This document shows, one piece after another, positions 51,763 to 60,403 of a DNA stretch of 64,000 nucleotides (position 1 is its first letter; each line of letters starts with the position of its first letter). Origin of the DNA: Lapidilactobacillus mulanensis (GTDB lineage: Bacteria > Bacillota > Bacilli > Lactobacillales > Lactobacillaceae); the NCBI RefSeq assembly GCF_003946215.1, contig NZ_RHOW01000002.1, positions 1 to 64,000 of the forward strand. The letters run 5' to 3'. The translations under genes and the position numbers were made by a program. The notes below the pieces were generated by a model. That model ran no database searches, was not told where the DNA came from, and was given only the letters and a program-made list of their open reading frames with translations.

Positions 51763-53142
51763 TTAGTTCGTAGTTGAAGAAAGCTCTTCAGCAATTTTAA
51801 CAGCTTCATCTTCAGCGTTCGTTTGAACCTGGTTCTCTGGTAATTCGAGCAAGTGTTGGCGCGCAATGATCAAGCGAATGATCAACGTTTGGCTCAGCAA
51901 CACCACGCCTGTGATCACGAAGATCGGAAAGGCGGTCATGTGATCAAACATGGCACCATAGAGAATCGTTCCCAGCGGCATCATCATCATTCCGATTGTG
52001 CTCGATAATGAAAAGACACGTCCTTGCATGTGATGTGGAATTAATTGCTGCATGAACGTCATGATCGGCGTGTTAATAAAGACTAGGATGATGCCATTGA
52101 AGGCATTTAGCACCACGTAATAAACGGTATTGACACTATTTGTCCAACCCACTAATTCGGGAATCCCCAGAATAAACAGGAGTCCAGACAACACCGCTAA
52201 GCAAGTGTAGGAAATATTCACAGGATGCTGTTTCAGATTAATAGCGCCTAATAATAAGCCACCCAGAAACATGCCCACTGCAAAAGCCGAATCCGTAATC
52301 CCATATTGTGTATTGGAAAGCTTTAAGGTATTGACCAACAAATAAGGTTCCCCGACGTTCAGCGCGGCGAAGAAAAAGTTGATGCCCGCACTAGAAATCA
52401 TCATGATCAACATTAATTTTTGGTGGCGAAGATAGTGAAAACCGGCTTGAAAATTTTGCCAGATCGATTCTTTTGGTGCATCTGCTTCAGCGGTCGGATT
52501 TTGCGAACCGCTGGCGCTGTCAGCAGCGGCGAGCTGAACGGTTTGATTTTTCTCAGTGGCCTTCACTAAGTTGAAGTTTAAGAACACGATTCCGATCAGC
52601 GCGGTGACTTCAAATAAAATTTCGAGGTAAGCGAAGGTGTCAATGGCAACGAGGGTGTATACGAGCGCGCCGATAATCGGTGCCAGGAAAGCCGCCAGCG
52701 AGGTGATCGATTGATTCAGCGAATTGACCCGCTGCAATTCGGCGCCTTTGAATAATTGGACGAGGCTAGCAGTCAAGGATGTGCTGAGGAAATTATCAGT
52801 CACTTGCAACAGAATGATCAGCCCGATCAATTCAGGAAAATATTGTGCCGGCCAGTTGTGAAAGACTAGTCCGAAAACCAGTAAACCTAAACTCGTGGTG
52901 ATTTGCGCGGTGATCATAATTTTGCGGTGATTCATAGTATCGACGATGTAGCCGACAAACGGCGTCAGGATCAGCGAGACAATTGGACCGGTGATCATGG
53001 AAACACCCATGCCCAGCGCAGAACCGGTTCGATGAAGGATGTAAAGGCCAATGGCGAAATTTAACATGCCACTGCCGAAAGTGCCGGCAAATTTGATGAC
53101 CAGCATTTTTAACATTTGCGTGGATATTTTTGATTTGTTCAT
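51763..53142 (-). CDS. MFS transporter (EntS/macrolide-efflux-like)
   Basis: A 459-residue, 12-helix MFS protein of the MFS_3 type. The motif A-like loop is GYIVDTMNHRKIMI (about residues 63-76), helix segments include FAGTFGSGMLNFAIGLYIL and FINTPIMTFMQQLIPHHMQGRVFSLSSTIGMMMMPLGTILYG, and a long cytoplasmic loop with a polar insert (about 200-230) lies between the halves. Such proteins export drugs or siderophores. The substrate is unknown. The ribosome binding site is AGGAGAG. It is monocistronic, with Family 1 hairpins just upstream. Confidence 0.85.
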   Translation of the reverse strand: MNKSKISTQMLKMLVIKFAGTFGSGMLNFAIGLYILHRTGSALGMGVSMITGPIVSLILTPFVGYIVDTMNHRKIMITAQITTSLGLLVFGLVFHNWPAQYFPELIGLIILLQVTDNFLSTSLTASLVQLFKGAELQRVNSLNQSITSLAAFLAPIIGALVYTLVAIDTFAYLEILFEVTALIGIVFLNFNLVKATEKNQTVQLAAADSASGSQNPTAEADAPKESIWQNFQAGFHYLRHQKLMLIMMISSAGINFFFAALNVGEPYLLVNTLKLSNTQYGITDSAFAVGMFLGGLLLGAINLKQHPVNISYTCLAVLSGLLFILGIPELVGWTNSVNTVYYVVLNAFNGIILVFINTPIMTFMQQLIPHHMQGRVFSLSSTIGMMMMPLGTILYGAMFDHMTAFPIFVITGVVLLSQTLIIRLIIARQHLLELPENQVQTNAEDEAVKIAEELSSTTN

Positions 53143-53188
53143 AATGGTTCTCTCCTAAATGATGGTGGCTGAATCGTACAAAAGCAAA

Positions 53189-53332
53189 CCAACCCATGGC
53201 TACTCACAACTTAATTGTGTTCGCCATCACTGAAATCACTGTCTAAGTGCAAATAACTTAAATCTTAAGACCAAGATTTTAGTTATTCGCGACTTAGCCA
53301 TTGATTTCAACCCGTGATGGCTCACAACTCAA
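53189..53332 (-). repeat. Family 1 hairpin: one full unit and one fragment, inverted
   Basis: A fragment CAACCCATGGCTACTCACAAC (53192-53210) matches the end of the 20812 unit. A full unit (53214-53332, stem GCCATCAC/GTGATGGC) then starts TTGTGTTCG and ends CTCACAAC, directly at the stop codon of the LiaF-like gene. Confidence 0.85.
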
Positions 53333-53333
53333 C

Positions 53334-54107
53334 TTAAATATAATGTATGGTCAACTCTCCTACCTTCAAATTGCCGACTAGATATACTTTGGGTCCAGTT
53401 TTGGATGAGTGGCCATTTTCACTGATGTCGACAATAAACGAATCTAGTTGTTCCTGAATATCCCAGGCTTCGGGAATATAAAGATCAATCTGACCAACAT
53501 TGCCATTGACTTCAATTGCGGCGTGATCGCCAACAATTTTAGCACCGTCGAAATAAACTTTGACTTCACCGACGGTCATGTTAATAACGGCCTGCTGGAA
53601 ATTTTCTGATTGAATATAGCGAACGGCGCTACCCATTCTGACATTAACTTCGACGGTCGATTCGTGATCGGTCGTCGTGTTTTCACTGGAATCATCCGCG
53701 TCATCGTCTCGACCAATAATGATATTGTGGTGGCCAGGGCCTTTATCGCTGTTATAAATAATATGTGCGTGGTGACGATGATGCTTGCGTTTCAACGGTT
53801 GAAAAACCAACGATAGGCCGATGCTCAATAACAACGCCACGCCTAAGACTGTCCAAGGAACCAAGCTGGTAATCCCCAACGGTTTGGCATACAACATGCT
53901 CATAAATGCCAGGCTGAAAATCGCGCCGGTGAAACTCCACTCGGCTAAACTTTTGACTGCCGCCGCAGCTAATACAAAGGTGAAAACTAGCGTCCAAAAG
54001 CTCAAGTGATAACTGAACCAGCCCATTTTACTAGCGACTAAGATCACCGCACAGGCTAAGAAAAATAATCCCCAGAACCAGTGTCCCCATTTTGTTTTCG
54101 TATTCAT
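53334..54107 (-). CDS. LiaF-like cell-wall stress protein
   Basis: A 257-residue protein. Four membrane helices occupy about residues 10-105 (HWFWGLFFLACAVILVASKMG at the start). A His/Asp-rich cytoplasmic linker KRKHHRHHAH follows, then a C-terminal LiaF/VraT-type beta-solenoid domain (RMGSAVRYIQSENFQQAVINMTVGEVKVYFDGAKI, NGNVGQIDLYIPEAWDI). LiaF proteins inhibit LiaRS-type envelope-stress systems. Here the partner is a LytTR regulator whose stop overlaps this start (ATGA), so it probably tunes that regulator. Confidence 0.85.
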   Translation of the reverse strand: MNTKTKWGHWFWGLFFLACAVILVASKMGWFSYHLSFWTLVFTFVLAAAAVKSLAEWSFTGAIFSLAFMSMLYAKPLGITSLVPWTVLGVALLLSIGLSLVFQPLKRKHHRHHAHIIYNSDKGPGHHNIIIGRDDDADDSSENTTTDHESTVEVNVRMGSAVRYIQSENFQQAVINMTVGEVKVYFDGAKIVGDHAAIEVNGNVGQIDLYIPEAWDIQEQLDSFIVDISENGHSSKTGPKVYLVGNLKVGELTIHYI

Positions 54108-54562
54108 TTTAATAACCTCATTTCATTTAAACGCTCTTGTAATTGCTTGTAATAACGACGCGATGCATAAACTTCCTTATGCGAATCGTAGAAAGAAATC
54201 AAACAGTTAGAAATCGATTTGTTCAACGCATTGATCTGATTTAAATTCACGATCGTCGATTTGGCCACCTGCATAAAATAAGCCGGTAATTTCGTGGCGA
54301 TTTCGTAAAGTCGCTCTTTACTAGTATAAATATCGTCAGCCGTATGAATTTGTAACTGCCGATTCTCTGTCTCAATGAACAGGATCGACTCCGGCTTGAG
54401 AAAATACTCGGTCGAATTTTTGAAGCCAGACAAAGTTTCATTACTCAGAGGCGTGTTGGCTAAAAGTTGTTTGATTTTTTCGATGTTGGGATCATCGCCG
54501 GCCGTGCGAATGACCACTTCTGGTTGCTGCAAGTGTTCATCGATTTCAACCCGAACTTTCAT
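54104..54562 (-). CDS. LytTR-type DNA-binding regulator
   Basis: A 152-residue protein: a short N-terminal region, then a LytTR domain (about 50-148) with FLKPESILFIETENRQLQIHTADDIYTSKERLYEIATKLPAYFMQVAKSTIVNLNQINAL. There is no receiver domain, so it is not a standard response regulator. It overlaps the LiaF-like gene by 4 bases. Two direct repeats with 21-bp spacing upstream (54690-54720) match LytTR site geometry, so autoregulation is likely. Such lone LytTR regulators often control adjacent membrane-protein operons. Confidence 0.88.
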   Translation of the reverse strand: MKVRVEIDEHLQQPEVVIRTAGDDPNIEKIKQLLANTPLSNETLSGFKNSTEYFLKPESILFIETENRQLQIHTADDIYTSKERLYEIATKLPAYFMQVAKSTIVNLNQINALNKSISNCLISFYDSHKEVYASRRYYKQLQERLNEMRLLK

Positions 54563-54689
54563 TTGCCATCGCTCCTTTCCTGAATAATATCCACCGCATG
54601 AATCGATTTAGCACGTCGAGACATGCACTGTTCCTGTGGCTTGTCATTATTACACTACATTTACTCGAAGAGCGCTATGCTTTTCGCAT

Positions 54690-54720
54690 AAGCGGTTAAA
54701 ATTGGCGCGCAAGTGGTTAA
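54690..54720 (-). promoter_or_regulatory. LytTR-type direct-repeat operator
   Basis: AAGCGGTTAA (54690-54699) and AAGTGGTTAA (54711-54720) are direct repeats 21 bp apart, the two-turn spacing typical of LytTR dimers. They lie about 130-160 bp upstream of the LytTR start codon, with a TAATAAT -10-like box between. Confidence 0.65.
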
Positions 54721-54746
54721 CCAAAGATACTTTAGGATCAGTGACA

Positions 54747-54800
54747 ACAAAAAACTCAGCCCCTTAGCAAGTGTGTAGCCTGCTAAGGAGCTGAGTTTGA
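54747..54800. terminator. terminator after the MacB-like ABC genes
   Basis: AAACTCAGC and CCTTAGCA pair with TGCTAAGG and GCTGAGTTT. It is flanked by a T-run on the minus strand, just after the ATPase gene. Confidence 0.85.
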
Positions 54801-54806
54801 GTTTAC

Positions 54807-55466
54807 TTATTTTTCTAACGCGAATTCATGATGAGCCAATCGATATGAATGATCACATACCGCGGCAACATCTGGTTCGTGAGTAACGATAATCACGCAG
54901 CGATCTTGTTCGTGAGCAATTTTTTGGAAGAGTTGGATCACTTCTTGCGTGTTGTCTTCATCCAAGTTACCAGTCGGTTCGTCGGCAACAACGAGTTTCG
55001 CATCACAACACATGGTGCGGGCGATGGCGACACGCTGTTGCTGGCCACCAGATAAACGCTGAACGTTTTTGGTCATTTGCTCATCTGTCAGTCCGAGTTT
55101 TTGCAACATGCCTCGCGCGTAATTCTTATCACCTTCATGGCTGGATTTGGTCACTGCCATGGCCGTCAGGAGATTATTCAGTGGCGACATATAAGTGAGT
55201 AGGTTATACGATTGGAAGACGATAGAGACGTGTTTTTGGCGATATTTGGTCAAGCCAATGTGACTGAGCGACTGACCGTCAAGAATGATCTCGCCGGCTT
55301 TCGGTTTGTCCAATCCAGAAATCAATGATAAAAGTGTTGTTTTCCCAGAACCGCTTTGACCAACGATCGCATAAGACTGACCGGTTTCAAATTTTAAATT
55401 GACGTCTTCGAAGAGGCTATTGTCCTGGATGTCATACCAATAACCGATATTTTTAAGTTCGAGCAT
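54807..55466 (-). CDS. ABC transporter ATP-binding protein (MacB/LolD-like)
   Basis: A 219-residue ATPase with Walker A GQSGSGKTT (about 37), Q-loop FQSYNLL, signature RLSGGQQQR, Walker B LVVADEPTGNLDEDN and H-loop IIVTHEPDVA. The sequence type is that of MacB/LolD ATPases that act with FtsX-like permeases on envelope lipids or peptides. The ribosome binding site is AGGAGG. It lies 14 bp after the permease gene, and the two are one operon ended by the terminator at 54747-54800. Confidence 0.92.
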   Translation of the reverse strand: MLELKNIGYWYDIQDNSLFEDVNLKFETGQSYAIVGQSGSGKTTLLSLISGLDKPKAGEIILDGQSLSHIGLTKYRQKHVSIVFQSYNLLTYMSPLNNLLTAMAVTKSSHEGDKNYARGMLQKLGLTDEQMTKNVQRLSGGQQQRVAIARTMCCDAKLVVADEPTGNLDEDNTQEVIQLFQKIAHEQDRCVIIVTHEPDVAAVCDHSYRLAHHEFALEK

Positions 55467-55480
55467 ATTTAATGACCTCC

Positions 55481-56971
55481 TTAGTCAATGAGTACTTTTC
55501 TAGGTGATAGGCGTAGAATTCCGACCGAAGCTAGTGTGATGGACACAAAGATGATTGCTAATCCAAAGCCACCTAATTCAGCGAGATTCGTCGGCGTGAC
55601 TTGAACATCGAGCTCGGTCTTGTCCGTGCTACTATCCATGAAGCTAGCGCCACCGCGACCAGTTGAACCGCTCGGAGCGTTGCCACTTGGTGCTTGGCCA
55701 CCGCCACCCATCTGACCACTAGGGCCATTGCTCGTCGATTGAACTGTCGTTGCCGTTGAAGACGTTTGTTGAGAAACAAGCTGTTCACCTAACTTATTAC
55801 CAACGAATGTACCGCCAGCACCAGCAATTCCCATCGCGACGATCAGAACTAAGAACATCTCAACGAAGAATTGGGCGATAATTTTAGCACGAGATTCACC
55901 TAATGAAAGTAAAACACCAATTTCGTAGCGGCGTTCGCGGATCATTAAGATGATAATCAAGGCCAGGATGATTGTCCCAGCAATCGCCACTAACCAAACA
56001 ATTTTATCGGCGAATGATTTAATATTCGTCATTGAAGCTTTAACACTCTGATAACTCGCATCGTTAGCAGAAAGTGAATATTTCGACGTGCTGATCAATT
56101 TCGTTCCGGCTTTTTTAACCGAATTAACTTTCGCAGGATCACTCACGTTAAAAGTGACAGAGTCAGCCGTGTTCTTATATTTGGTACCTTTGATCGTATT
56201 TGCGAGTGTATAAGAACTGTAAACTGTATTCGATGGATCCGTTGCGCCAGGACCCATTTGTGTTGAGCCACTTGTTGAAGGCGCCTTGTAAATACCGACG
56301 ATCTTCAACTTGTAAGACTTGCTGCCAGAAACAGATTTAACGGTAACCGTATCGCCAACACTGAGGCTTTCTTGCTTCGCCAATTCAGATTCGACGATAA
56401 TATTATTAGAGTTTGCATCCGACGCTTTGATCCCACGACCCTTAGTGATTTTGTAACCACCAGAAGTAAAATTAGTTGTCAAGGCCGTCGTCGAAACACC
56501 GGTAACGGCAATATCGCCTTGGCTAGATGTCATCTTACTGTCACTGCCGCCAGGTCCACCCTGATCTGCAGAAACAGAAGATGAAGTCGACGTGGAAATG
56601 GCGTCGAAGCTAGACGCATTGACAGATGTGGAAGCCGTCAAATTGTAATTTTTAACATTTGATAAACTAGCAATTTGCTTAACATCCGCCAACTTGACCG
56701 GTGTCAATGATAATGAAGGCTTCGTTGGTTTGCTCGTCGAATCGCTTCTTGAAGATTTACGCATACTTTTGAAAGCCGCATCGCGATTAGCCGACAACGT
56801 CAAAGTCGCCCCGACACTCTTCTTAGCGTTACTAGTCGCCGCATCCGCCGCATTGCGGATCAACAACCCCGCTAATACAAATAAAAGAATGGCAGAAGTC
56901 ACCAAGATCAACAAAATTGTACGACCTTTCTTGGCAATTAAATTAAGCCAAGCACGTTTGAAAAAATTCAT
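55481..56971 (-). CDS. FtsX/MacB-type ABC permease with large extracellular domain
   Basis: A 496-residue permease. The first helix (about 15-38, GRTILLILVTSAILLFVLAGL) is followed by a Ser/Lys-rich extracellular MacB_PCD-like domain (about 40-315). Three helices follow (about 325-347, 365-390 and 470-490), with RERRYEIGVLLSLGESRAKI in the first cytoplasmic loop. An odd Gly/Ser/Gln-rich low-complexity stretch (about 405-440, GQMGGGGQAPSGNAPSGSTG) lies between the last helices, outside the membrane. It partners the downstream ATPase. Export of a peptide or antibiotic resistance is typical; the substrate is unknown. Confidence 0.88.
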   Translation of the reverse strand: MNFFKRAWLNLIAKKGRTILLILVTSAILLFVLAGLLIRNAADAATSNAKKSVGATLTLSANRDAAFKSMRKSSRSDSTSKPTKPSLSLTPVKLADVKQIASLSNVKNYNLTASTSVNASSFDAISTSTSSSVSADQGGPGGSDSKMTSSQGDIAVTGVSTTALTTNFTSGGYKITKGRGIKASDANSNNIIVESELAKQESLSVGDTVTVKSVSGSKSYKLKIVGIYKAPSTSGSTQMGPGATDPSNTVYSSYTLANTIKGTKYKNTADSVTFNVSDPAKVNSVKKAGTKLISTSKYSLSANDASYQSVKASMTNIKSFADKIVWLVAIAGTIILALIIILMIRERRYEIGVLLSLGESRAKIIAQFFVEMFLVLIVAMGIAGAGGTFVGNKLGEQLVSQQTSSTATTVQSTSNGPSGQMGGGGQAPSGNAPSGSTGRGGASFMDSSTDKTELDVQVTPTNLAELGGFGLAIIFVSITLASVGILRLSPRKVLID

Positions 56972-56992
56972 AGAATACCTCCTAATAAAATA

Positions 56993-57222
56993 AGTTGTGA
57001 GCCATCACGGGTTGAAATCAATGGCTAAGTCGACAATAACTAAAATCTTGGTCTTAAGATTTAAGTTATTGTCACTTAGACAGTGATTTCAGTGATGCGA
57101 ACACGTTTATGTTGTGAGAGCTGACGGTTGGCTGCGTAGAATAAGTTCAGAAACAACTTAATTCGGTTTTTGAATTCAGTTGTTTCTAACTTATTCATAG
57201 CAGACAGTCAGATCGAGCACGA
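56993..57222 (+). repeat. two Family 1 hairpin units upstream of the ABC permease
   Basis: Units at about 56993-57106 (stem GCCATCAC with GTGATGC) and 57111-57222 (GAGCTGAC/GTCAGATC) start GTTGTGAG and end CGAACACG or CGAGCACG. A third start, TTGTGTTAA, follows without a body. Compared with the 33964 array, interiors are nearly identical while stems differ. Confidence 0.85.
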
Positions 57223-57334
57223 TTATGTTGTGTTAAAAAGCCAACGCCATATTTAAGTCTGTCCATTTCGTTTGAGTGTCAATATTTTCTGCCACCACCT
57301 ATGCGTCATTTGTTAACGTTACTAACGATAAACA

Positions 57335-57378
57335 AAAAAAGCGACAAATTGATGTCTCACATTTGTGCTTTTCAGGTA
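57335..57378. terminator. terminator-like hairpin in the 57.2-57.8 kb gap
   Basis: AAAAGCGACAAAT / ATTTGTGCTTTT with A- and T-runs, not next to a recognised gene. Apart from this, the repeats and the candidate small RNA, I see nothing else in 57223-57833. Confidence 0.4.
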
Positions 57379-57583
57379 ATTAAAATGAATTTTTTGTGTC
57401 TTCATCGCGTTTTGCCGGGATTAACCGATAATCATCCACACAAATGCAGCTGATCAATTCGAAAAATCACCCAAATCAGTAAATACTCAAAAAGTTGTAA
57501 CGTTATATCGGTCGTTGGTCTGATTTTGATTTGCTTAAGGCTTTCGTCAAACTTTCTTCACATTTATCAGTTATATTGTACTC

Positions 57584-57751
57584 ATAGCCAAAAAGGAATT
57601 ACCCCTCCTTGGCGGCTAGCCCATAGTAATGACCCCAACTTTTTCATTTTCATTCTTACTCCTCCAAAGACAAGAATGATGTAGAGACCTCCTCTACAAA
57701 ACCCTATATATACTGAAAACCCACCAGTTGCCCGCTGGTGGGTTTTTGCGT
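57584..57751 (+). ncRNA. candidate trans-acting small RNA with CU-rich loops
   Basis: Four hairpins in order: AAGGA-ATTACCCC-TCCTT (57593-57610); CATTCTT-ACTCCTCCAAAGAC-AAGAATG (57651-57678); GTAGAG-ACCTC-CTCTAC (57681-57697); and the terminator AACCCACCAG...CTGGTGGGTT with a T-run (57717-57747). Each of the first three exposes C/U-rich sequence (CCCC, CTCCTCC, CCTC) able to pair with Shine-Dalgarno sequences, as in LhrC and RsaE. TATATT (57572-57577) is the best -10 candidate; no -35 is clear. An opposing 23-codon frame (57653-57582) with GGAGGAG could instead be a peptide gene. Confidence 0.5.
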
Positions 57752-57770
57752 TGTAAATATTGTCTGGACT

Positions 57771-57818
57771 AAAAAATCCACCACCTAAGTTAAATATGCA
57801 TTAGGCGGTGGATTTTTA
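57771..57818 (-). terminator. terminator after the GH13 gene
   Basis: AAAATCCACC / GGTGGATTTT hairpin with additional GCCTAA/TTAGGYG pairing and T-runs on both strands. It serves the minus-strand glucosidase gene. Confidence 0.8.
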
Positions 57819-57833
57819 TGATGTGCATTCTAA

Positions 57834-59522
57834 TTAAACTTCAAATACCGAGCGTTGTTGATCAACACTTCTGTTCTGATAGATATAGGCTTTCGTTTCA
57901 TAAGGGCGGATCGTCGTCCCTTGATCATCCTTATAATTCGAAATTAACGTATCATGGATCTTGCCCAATTCAGGTAAGTCACAAGTTACGGTGTCGGCGC
58001 TAAAATTGCTGACTACTAACAATGTCTGCTTAGTATCACTACGCTTGTACGCCCAAATACGTTCATCATTTGGCAGTAACAATGAATAATTACCATAAAC
58101 GATCACTGGGAATTGATGACGCAACCCATTAATACGTTGATAGAAATAATAAATTGAATTGACATCTTCCAAAGATTTCTCTGCATTAACAGTCTGATAA
58201 TTCGAATTAACCGCGATCCATGGATCAACACCCTCATCAGTAAAACCAGCATTGATCGAATCATCCCACTGCATCGGTGTCCGTGCATTATCACGAGACA
58301 TCTTATGAGCGGCTTCGATAAATTCCTGATTACTTAATACGTGCTTCTCCTCAACCAGTTCGCGATAAGCATTGACTGCTTCAATATCGCGATAATCAGA
58401 AATAGAATTGAAATCATAATCATTGGTCATTCCGAGTTCTTCACCTTGATAAATATAAGGTGTGCCTTGCATGAAGTGCAGTGTTGCAGCTAACATCTTT
58501 GCAGACAAGACGCGATATTCTTCAGTCGTATCATTCCCAAAACGAGAAACAACACGTGGTTGATCGTGATTATTCCAATAAAGTGAATTCCAAGCCTTAC
58601 CATGTAATTCAACTTGCCACTTACTCATGATTTTCTTCAATTCAGAAAGTTTAAAGGCTTTTGGCCGCCACTTACCTAATTCAGGATCTTGATCGACACC
58701 CATATGTTCGAATTGAAAAACCATATCGAGTTCTTTACGATCAAATCCGGCATAGTTGACAGCATCATAAGGTTGGACATCTGGTGTTTCACCAACCGTT
58801 ATAACGTCGCTATATTTTGCCATGACTTCGCGGTTCATTTCTTGCAGATACTGATGAACATATGGGCCATTGGGAACCTGACCACCTGCTTCAAGATCGA
58901 TCGGCTTAGAAATCATGTTGATGACATCCATGCGGAAACCATCGACACCCTTGTCTAACCACCAAGTCATCATTTTATAAATCGAAGTACGCATATCTGG
59001 ATTCGTCCAGTTTAAGTCAGGCTGTTTCTTAGAAAATAGATGCAAATAATATTGTCCAGTTGCCTCATCTAGCTGCCAAGCTGGGCCACTGAAAGAAGAC
59101 TGCCAGTCATTTGGTTCGTGTCCGTCAACCGGATCATGCCAAATATAGTAGTCTCGATATTTATTATCCCGACTCTTCCGACTCTCAGCAAACCAACGGT
59201 GCTCATCAGATGTATGATTGACCACTAAGTCCATCATGATCTTCAAGCCACGATGATGCGCCTTGTCCAATAACTCTTCGAAATCAGCCATCGTTCCAAA
59301 GTCGCCCATAATCTTCTGATAGTCCGAAATGTCGTAACCATTATCATCATTTGGTGATTGATAGATTGGATTTAACCAGATCACATCAACGCCTAACGTT
59401 TTAATATAATCAAGATGCTTGATCACACCTTGCAAGTCGCCGATCCCATCACGATTCGTATCTTGAAAACTCCGGGGGTAGACTTGATAGACAACAGCCT
59501 CTTGCCACCAATGCTTTTTCAT
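57834..59522 (-). CDS. malL: GH13 alpha-1,6-glucosidase (oligo-1,6-glucosidase/dextran glucosidase)
   Basis: A 562-residue GH13_31-type glucosidase: AVVYQVYPRSFQDTNRDGIGDL at the N-terminus, DLVVNHTSDEHRWF (region I), DGFRMDVINMIS (region II, nucleophile Asp), VGETPDV (acid Glu, region III) and NHDQPRVVSRFG (region IV). The Val after the nucleophile in GFRMDV is the residue associated with alpha-1,6 specificity, so isomaltose or panose-type substrates are likely. TreA-type phosphotrehalase is less likely. It is cytosolic. ATG 59522 has the better spacing to GGAGG; ATG 59525 is possible. The symbol is tentative. Confidence 0.85.
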   Translation of the reverse strand: MKKHWWQEAVVYQVYPRSFQDTNRDGIGDLQGVIKHLDYIKTLGVDVIWLNPIYQSPNDDNGYDISDYQKIMGDFGTMADFEELLDKAHHRGLKIMMDLVVNHTSDEHRWFAESRKSRDNKYRDYYIWHDPVDGHEPNDWQSSFSGPAWQLDEATGQYYLHLFSKKQPDLNWTNPDMRTSIYKMMTWWLDKGVDGFRMDVINMISKPIDLEAGGQVPNGPYVHQYLQEMNREVMAKYSDVITVGETPDVQPYDAVNYAGFDRKELDMVFQFEHMGVDQDPELGKWRPKAFKLSELKKIMSKWQVELHGKAWNSLYWNNHDQPRVVSRFGNDTTEEYRVLSAKMLAATLHFMQGTPYIYQGEELGMTNDYDFNSISDYRDIEAVNAYRELVEEKHVLSNQEFIEAAHKMSRDNARTPMQWDDSINAGFTDEGVDPWIAVNSNYQTVNAEKSLEDVNSIYYFYQRINGLRHQFPVIVYGNYSLLLPNDERIWAYKRSDTKQTLLVVSNFSADTVTCDLPELGKIHDTLISNYKDDQGTTIRPYETKAYIYQNRSVDQQRSVFEV

Positions 59523-59551
59523 CATGATACCTCCAACTATTAATTAACTTA

Positions 59552-59580
59552 AGATTAGTTGAATTTCACGCGGTTTGCAA
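59552..59580 (-). promoter_or_regulatory. promoter of the glucosidase gene with possible LacI-type site
   Basis: Minus strand TTGCAA (59580-59575), 17 bp, TAATCT (59557-59552). The sequence GCAAACCGCGTGAA over the -35 box resembles half of a LacI/GalR-family operator, but the symmetry is incomplete. Confidence 0.45.
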
Positions 59581-59663
59581 GCAAGAGATGCATTTTTTTG
59601 ATAATAAAATTAATCGCTCTCATTTTTTTGCCATTTTTCGTCTACTGAAATGACTTGTTGCGC

Positions 59664-60041
59664 TTACAAGTTACTAATTACTTCATCAAAACCCAAGCTA
59701 TCGTGGATTACCTGCGCCACTTTCATGAAATCCGCCGCACTCGCTTGTTCGATATATTGGATTTCACGCTGTGCGGATATAAAATCGATCGTCCGAAACT
59801 GGAGCGCCACAATTTGGCCTGATAACTGATGTGCGTGCAGATCAATAAAACCCGGTGAATTTCGTATTGTACTTGTGATCGGACAAATCGCCACATATCC
59901 GGTTTGTGCATTGAATGTTGTCGCACTAATGACTAACGCCGGCCGTCTCTTCCGAATCTCACGACCAACGGATGGGTCAAAATTAACAGACACCAAATCA
60001 CGTTGATGCGGTGTATAGCCGTGAAAATGATATGGATTCAT
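59664..60041 (-). CDS. mazF: MazF/PemK-family toxin (mRNA endoribonuclease)
   Basis: A 125-residue protein with the PemK/MazF fold: GYTPHQRDLVSVNFDPSVGREIRKRRPALVISATTFNAQTGYVAICPIT (residues about 8-56, catalytic Arg in the loop before PALV), then a conserved QIVALQFRTIDF. It cleaves mRNA at short sequences when not bound by its antitoxin. Its ATG shares a base with the stop of the upstream mazE, the usual antitoxin-first order. Family residues are intact. Confidence 0.9.
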   Translation of the reverse strand: MNPYHFHGYTPHQRDLVSVNFDPSVGREIRKRRPALVISATTFNAQTGYVAICPITSTIRNSPGFIDLHAHQLSGQIVALQFRTIDFISAQREIQYIEQASAADFMKVAQVIHDSLGFDEVISNL

Positions 60042-60253
60042 TAAACGTCCTCTCTATCCGTAGAACTGCCGGATAAATAATCTGTTTCAGGACGTAAATC
60101 TTTGTTACCACCCTTGAAGATATTTTTTCTTTTTGGCGTAAATACCAAGCTGCCATCAGACTCTTTCATCACCATGTACTCTGTCCCTTCCACCACATTT
60201 AATTTCGTTGGGATACTTAACACTAAGGTATTACCCTGTTTTCTCGCTTTCAT
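60041..60253 (-). CDS. mazE: MazE/AbrB-type antitoxin
   Basis: A 70-residue protein. The N-terminal swapped-hairpin AbrB-like DNA-binding domain is KARKQGNTLVLSIPTKLNVVEGTEYMVMKESDGSLVFTPKRK (1-44), followed by a disordered acidic C-terminus that wraps the toxin (DLRPETDYLSGSSTDREDV). It neutralises MazF and represses its own operon. It is translationally coupled to mazF. Confidence 0.88.
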   Translation of the reverse strand: MKARKQGNTLVLSIPTKLNVVEGTEYMVMKESDGSLVFTPKRKNIFKGGNKDLRPETDYLSGSSTDREDV

Positions 60254-60403
60254 ATTCGATCAACCCTTTCGATAATCAAAGAGTAACACCGAGTAATTAC
60301 TTGTGCAATTTTTTAAGCTTCAGATCCAAGTACCTCACGATTAATTTTCGCAATAAAATCTGTTATGATAAACACGTCATTAATTACACTTGGGGGTTCA
60401 ATC

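Noticed and set aside
57582-57653. 23-codon minus-strand peptide with a GGAGGAG site
   Set aside because: Kept only as an alternative. It overlaps, in antisense, three well-formed hairpins with CU-rich loops, which explain the GGAGG complement, and there is no sign of protein conservation.
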